From Chrysomallon squamiferum (lineage: Eukaryota > Mollusca > Gastropoda > Neomphalida > Peltospiridae), in the NCBI GenBank assembly GCA_012295275.1, contig CM022672.1:4727443-4791442 (forward strand): 64,000 bases of DNA, read 5' to 3'. Made by a program: the position numbers and the translations under genes. The notes under the pieces are model-generated. The model searched no databases, was not told the DNA's origin, and saw nothing but the letters and a program-made list of their open reading frames with translations. Shown here one piece after another: positions 63,241 through 64,000 of the stretch; position 1 is the stretch's first letter; each line of letters starts with the position of its first letter.

Positions 63241-64000
63241 ACAGACGTCTGATATTGAGTAGAAATATTATTACAGCCCAGATACATTCATTATACAGAC
63301 TGATACCAGTTTGACTTGTTTGATTAATTTGACAGTATGGTTTTACAGCTGAAAGAATAATAAAAACACCAGAACACTAAAATACTTTTCCATTTATTTA
63401 TTATATATTTTTTCTTTTTCTTTTCATTTCATTCACAACAACAACAATATGGACGGCAAAATGAAATATAAAATATCTATAATACTTTGTTTATTATTAT
63501 TATATAAAATAATATTTTAAAAATGAACTCAGAGATGTTTGTTTAGAATACCAGTCACTTTGTGTTTTAATTTTTTAATTAGAATTTTTTATGTGAAATT
63601 GCAACAAAACTGCCCTGTTATGATGGATGATTCCGTATCAAAAAAATTAATAGCCGATTATCAGCAGCAGCATCATCACCGTCATCATCACCGTCATCAT
63701 CATCCTCATTATCATCATCCATAGCAAATATATCTTATACAAATAAACGTAAAGACAGGACTAATTGTAATTTGGACATATTTTTAAATTACAACTCTCT
63801 GGTAGATTGATGATTTAGTGACACACTGTAAAGTCTTCAACGTTACAAAAGAAAAGAAGAAAGTCAAAGTGTAACTGAAAATGTATGTACAAGACTAAAC
63901 TTATGTGCATAAATAACAAGTGAACATACGTAAACAAAGCGAGTTTGGATTGTGTGTTTGTGTGCGTGCGTGCGTGCGTGTGTCTTCAATTTTATTTTAT
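63241..64000. other. AT-rich end of the window
   Basis: No gene is supported. A CAT-rich stretch near 63660-63720 gives a short poly-His frame, and a GT/GCGT tract lies at 63948-63982. Confidence 0.6.

Noticed and set aside
63539-63724. His-rich metal-binding peptide
   Set aside because: The His run is a CAT/CAC microsatellite and the rest of the frame is AT-rich without features.

Overview
The window is animal nuclear DNA. It has spliced genes with GT..AG introns, AT-rich non-coding DNA, dense (AAT)n, (TC)n, (CA)n and (GTAT)n microsatellites, minisatellites and short TA-flanked DNA transposons. A Glass-type five-finger transcription factor and GGGAGATAA-like words fit a lophotrochozoan, most likely a mollusc. 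The introns are modest in size, which fits a gastropod or other compact mollusc genome better than a very large one. The exact taxon cannot be fixed from the sequence.

Layout. (1) 1-5.7 kb: an unrecognised minus-strand locus with two GC-rich open frames (4029-4751 and 5166-5624), followed on its downstream side by AT-rich, microsatellite-rich DNA. (2) 5.7-16.2 kb: intergenic DNA with two different TA-flanked inverted-repeat transposons placed 48 bp apart (11147-11858 and 11909-12235). (3) 16.3-21.6 kb, minus strand: a complete seven-exon gene for a 733-residue protein with an N-terminal PH domain, a low-complexity middle carrying four proline-rich SH3-type motifs, and two PDZ-like modules at the C-terminus. 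All intron phases agree. (4) 30.4-37.4 kb, plus strand: a complete ornithine aminotransferase gene (OAT), eight coding exons, 436 residues, with a probable leader exon at 30.4 kb. It lies head-to-head with the PH/PDZ gene. (5) 37.4-48 kb: intergenic, with a probable retroelement tail and a few GC-richer islands. (6) 48.4-56 kb, plus strand: a complete glass gene, three coding exons and 445 residues, ending in five C2H2 zinc fingers, with a probable leader exon ending at 48749. (7) 56-64 kb: no convincing gene, but several complex GC-richer islands between microsatellites. With the island in glass intron 1 and those upstream, these are candidate regulatory elements of glass.

The genes do not form a pathway. 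OAT is a mitochondrial housekeeping enzyme, the PH/PDZ protein is a probable membrane-associated scaffold, and Glass is a developmental regulator known in Drosophila for photoreceptor differentiation. Exon models were derived by hand from splice consensus and reading-frame continuity, without transcript data.
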